A stretch of 8,365 nucleotides of DNA from NCBI GenBank assembly GCA_023653245.1, contig JAMNXK010000064.1, positions 1 through 8,365 on the forward strand, read 5' to 3'. The first letter of the stretch is position 1, and every line of letters starts with the position of its first letter. The notes under the pieces were generated by a model. It made no database searches. It saw only the letters and a program-made list of their open reading frames with translations, and was not told the DNA's origin. Shown one piece after another: positions 6,016 to 8,365 of this stretch. A program made the translations under genes and the position numbers. The DNA is from Tagaea sp. Its GTDB lineage: Bacteria; Pseudomonadota; Alphaproteobacteria; CACIAM-22H2.

Positions 6016-6980
6016 CCGAGCTTCTTGGCGCGTTCCATCGCGGCCACCAGCTGGGCGCGAATGCCCGGCTCCATCGCCGAATGGCCCGCGTCGGGCACCA
6101 CCACATAGCGCGCTTCGGGCCAGGCTTTGGCGAGCCGGTCGGCGGTGACGATCGGGCAGACCATGTCGTAGCGGCCTTGGACGATCGTGGCCGGGATCTC
6201 GCGGAGCTTCGCCACCCCGTCGAGCAGCGCGCTTTCGGGCAAGAACAGCGCGTTGCGGAAGTAATGCGCCTCGATGCGCGCGAGGCTGAGCGCCATCCGG
6301 TCTTCGGAGAAGGCCTGCACCGTCTCCGGGCTCGGCAGCAAGGTCGAGCACGCGCCTTCGTAGGCGCTCCAGGCCCGTGCCGCGGGCAAATGGACCGCCG
6401 GGTCCGGATCGATCAGCCGCGCCCAATAGGCGCCGAGCAGATCGCCGCGCTCGGCCTCGGGCAGGAAATGCGCGAAGGCCTTCCAGGCTTCGGGAAACAC
6501 GTTGCCGATGCCGTAGAGGAACCAGTCGATCTCCGATTTGCGGCCCAGGAAAATGCCGCGCAAGGCGAGCGAGCGCACGCGGGCCGGATGGGCTTGGGCA
6601 TAGGCCAGCGCCAGCGTCGAGCCCCAGGACCCGCCGAATACGTGCCAGCGCTCGATCCCCAGATGCGCGCGCAAGCGCTCGATGTCGTCGACCAGGATCG
6701 GCGTGGTGTTGGCCGCGATCTCGCCATGCGGGGTCGAACGCCCCGCCCCGCGCTGGTCGAACACCACGATCCGGTAGTGGTAGGGATCGAAAAACCGCCG
6801 ATGCGCGGGCGTCGCCCCCGCCCCCGGCCCGCCATGCAAGAACACCACCGGCACGCCGCGCGGATTGCCGCTTTGCTCCCAATACATCGCATGGCGATCG
6901 TCCAGGCGCAGGGAGCCCGTGCCGTAGGGATCGAGCGGCGGGAAAAGATCGGAGCGGGCGGAGGCGTCGGGAGCCGGCAT
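6012..6980 (-). CDS. pip: Prolyl aminopeptidase (alpha/beta hydrolase, peptidase family S33)
   Basis: This cytoplasmic serine peptidase removes N-terminal proline from peptides. The 322-residue length is typical. Numbered from the ATG at 6980, the oxyanion-hole motif HGGPGAG is at 49-55, DQRGAGRS at 75-82 and the nucleophile elbow GGSWGS at 116-121 with S118. The Asp of the triad is D272 (GRYD) and the His is H300 (DAGHS). The sequence opens with LFPPLDPYGTGSLRLDDRHAMYWEQSG, characteristic of Pip rather than of other alpha/beta hydrolases. A GTG at 6989 would add three residues; the ATG is preferred, although neither has a clear Shine-Dalgarno sequence. It is first in an operon with the 68-aa gene and the MFS transporter, and its stop overlaps the next start as ATGA. 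It is transcribed divergently from the M48 protease gene. Confidence 0.92.
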   Translation of the reverse strand: MPAPDASARSDLFPPLDPYGTGSLRLDDRHAMYWEQSGNPRGVPVVFLHGGPGAGATPAHRRFFDPYHYRIVVFDQRGAGRSTPHGEIAANTTPILVDDIERLRAHLGIERWHVFGGSWGSTLALAYAQAHPARVRSLALRGIFLGRKSEIDWFLYGIGNVFPEAWKAFAHFLPEAERGDLLGAYWARLIDPDPAVHLPAARAWSAYEGACSTLLPSPETVQAFSEDRMALSLARIEAHYFRNALFLPESALLDGVAKLREIPATIVQGRYDMVCPIVTADRLAKAWPEARYVVVPDAGHSAMEPGIRAQLVAAMERAKKLG

Positions 6981-7021
6981 AAACGCCACTTTGCGATGGG
7001 CGCGCGCGCCGGGTCAAGGCG

Positions 7022-7050
7022 TTGACGGAACGCGGGCGCCGACGCAGAGT
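7022..7050 (+). promoter_or_regulatory. Weak candidate promoter for the M48 protease gene
   Basis: TTGACG (7022-7027) is a good -35 match within the 79-bp divergent gap between pip and the protease gene. The hexamer 17 bp downstream, CAGAGT (7045-7050), is a poor -10 and sits only nine bases before the ATG. The ATG has no clear Shine-Dalgarno sequence, so a short-leader transcript is conceivable. Confidence 0.25.
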
Positions 7051-7059
7051 CCGCTGCGC

Positions 7060-8365
7060 ATGATCCGGATTGTCCCTTGGCGGAGACTGGGTTTGGCGGC
7101 GTCGATGGCGCTGGCGCTGGCCCTGGGCGCGTGCGCGCAGAACACCGCGACCGGGCGCATGCAGTTCGTCACGCTCTCGGCCGAGGAAGAGGTCAAGATC
7201 GGCCGCGAAGAGCACCCCAAAGTGCTCGAGGAATTCGGCGGCGCCTACGACAATCCGCGCCTGGCGGCGTATGTCCAGCGCATCGGGACCGAGCTCGCGG
7301 CCAAGTCGGAGATGACCGACCTCAAATTCACGTTCACGGTCCTGAACTCGGACATCTACAACGCCTTCGCCCTGCCCGGCGGCTACATCTACATCACCCG
7401 CGGACTGTTGGCGCTGATGGGCAGCGAAGCCGAGCTCGCCTCCGTGCTCGGCCACGAGATCGGCCATGTGACGGCGCGGCACACGGCCGAACGCATCGCG
7501 CGCACCAACGCGGCCAATATCGGCGCCACGATCCTGTCGATCGGCGTGGCGATCCTGACGGGCTCGGGCGAGGCGGGGAATCTCGCGGGCCAGGCGTCGG
7601 GGGCGATCGCGGGCACGGTGCTGGCGAGCTATAGCCGCGAGCAGGAATTCGAGGCCGACAAATTGGGCGTGCGCTACATGGCCACGCTCGGCTACGACCC
7701 CGAAGAAGCCGCCGACATGCTCGCCAAGCTCGGCGAGGGCACCAAGCTGGAGATGCGCATCGCCGGCCGCCCGGCCGACGAGGCCGATCAATTCTCGCTG
7801 CTGCAGACCCATCCGCGCACCGCCGACCGCGTGCGCGCGGCACTGGAGGCGGCACGCCAGCAAGGTCTGCAAACCGCCGCCAATCCGCGCCAAAACGTCG
7901 CCGAGTATCTCGCCGCCCTCGACGGCATGTCTTGGGGCGGCGACGCCAAATCGGGCTTCGTGAAGGGGCGCCGCTACGTCCATCCGGCCTTGCGCTTCAA
8001 ATTCGAAGCGCCCGAGGGCTTCCGCCTGATGAACGGCGAGGACGCGGTGCGAGCACTGGGTCCCGACGGCGCGCAGATCGTGCTCGACGCGCGCCGCGGG
8101 CGCGCGACCGATCCCGCCGATTTCCTGGTGCGCGAATGGGCGCAAGGGGCGCGCCTGCAAGGTGTGGAGCGTATCCAGGTCAACGGCCTGCAAGCCGCGA
8201 CCGGCGCGACGCGCCTGCAGACGCGCGGCGGCAACGTCGATGCGCGGCTGGTCGCCATCCGCCATCCCGATGGTGCGTTCTATCGCTTGCTGTTCTTGTC
8301 GCCCACGCAAACCACGGCGCGCTTCAACGAGCCGTTCCGCCGCGCCACGTTCTCCTTCGCCGTGC
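7060..8365 (+). CDS. M48-family zinc metalloprotease, lipoprotein (3' end outside the window)
   Basis: This is a membrane-anchored metallopeptidase, probably periplasmic, resembling the Oma1/BepA-type M48 enzymes that act in envelope quality control. From the ATG at 7060, 435 codons are read without a stop up to the window edge. Residues 1-25 are a signal peptide ending in a lipobox, ALGAC, with C25 as the lipidated residue. The protease domain (about 40-260) contains ALPGGYIYITRGLL, the zinc motif HEIGH (H132, E133, H136) and EFEAD (196-200), whose Glu should be the third ligand; LLQTHPRTADR follows. Beyond about residue 310 (HPALRFKFEAPEGFRL) comes a C-terminal domain of beta character that I cannot name; TPR repeats as in BepA are not evident there. 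Every catalytic residue is present. It is divergent from the pip operon. The usual total length is about 450-500 residues, so little is missing. Confidence 0.9.
   Translation, partial: MIRIVPWRRLGLAASMALALALGACAQNTATGRMQFVTLSAEEEVKIGREEHPKVLEEFGGAYDNPRLAAYVQRIGTELAAKSEMTDLKFTFTVLNSDIYNAFALPGGYIYITRGLLALMGSEAELASVLGHEIGHVTARHTAERIARTNAANIGATILSIGVAILTGSGEAGNLAGQASGAIAGTVLASYSREQEFEADKLGVRYMATLGYDPEEAADMLAKLGEGTKLEMRIAGRPADEADQFSLLQTHPRTADRVRAALEAARQQGLQTAANPRQNVAEYLAALDGMSWGGDAKSGFVKGRRYVHPALRFKFEAPEGFRLMNGEDAVRALGPDGAQIVLDARRGRATDPADFLVREWAQGARLQGVERIQVNGLQAATGATRLQTRGGNVDARLVAIRHPDGAFYRLLFLSPTQTTARFNEPFRRATFSFAV

Noticed and set aside
5813..6106. N-terminal extension of the MFS gene
   Set aside because: It would overlap the 68-aa gene and pip in another frame and gives Arg/Trp-rich sequence. 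MFS similarity begins shortly after the ATG at 5812.
6016..8310. Minus-strand frame extending the 68-aa gene to 833 codons
   Set aside because: It runs out of frame through pip and antisense to the M48 gene, with low-complexity composition. Only the last 68 codons sit at proper gene junctions.
1..8365. CRISPR arrays, rRNA genes, riboswitches, phage structural genes, toxin-antitoxin pairs
   Set aside because: No regularly spaced repeats and none of the corresponding sequence signatures were seen on either strand.

Overview
The window is GC-rich DNA that looks like an alphaproteobacterium, possibly of the Rhodospirillales type. This rests on codon use with strong G/C preference at third positions, a DctPQM TRAP transporter, a Pip-type prolyl aminopeptidase and an M48 lipoprotein. 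The species cannot be fixed from the sequence alone.

Left part (1-1554), mobile-element debris against a tRNA. At the left edge, minus strand, is what looks like the first 27 codons of a LacI-family regulator. Next comes an IS21-like transposon end, with two 21-bp repeats and a terminal TGTCAATC read on the minus strand. It lies directly against a serine recombinase gene that has lost its N-terminal catalytic domain: recognisable recombinase codons run back past the first ATG and stop exactly at the insertion-sequence tip. The broken recombinase ends inside a tRNA-Arg(CCT) on the opposite strand, so its last 13 codons are antisense to the tRNA 3' end. That geometry suggests that the tRNA was the attachment site of an integrated element, of which this is one end.

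Middle part (1555-4546), a TRAP operon on the plus strand: a leader with overlapping inverted repeats, a Tat-exported substrate-binding protein (DctP), an intercistronic GC hairpin, then the small (DctQ) and large (DctM) membrane subunits joined by an ATGA overlap. Together they form a Na+-driven importer, probably for a carboxylate. No catabolic gene adjoins it, so the substrate is open.

Right part (4562-6980), a minus-strand operon that converges on the TRAP operon with only 15 bp between stop codons: prolyl aminopeptidase, an unrecognised 68-aa protein and an MFS transporter, linked by two successive ATGA overlaps. Divergent from it, at 7060, starts an M48 zinc metalloprotease lipoprotein that runs off the right edge.

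I see no clear previously undescribed multi-gene system. The points most worth following are the recombinase/tRNA/IS junction and the tightly coupled unknown small protein between the peptidase and the transporter.
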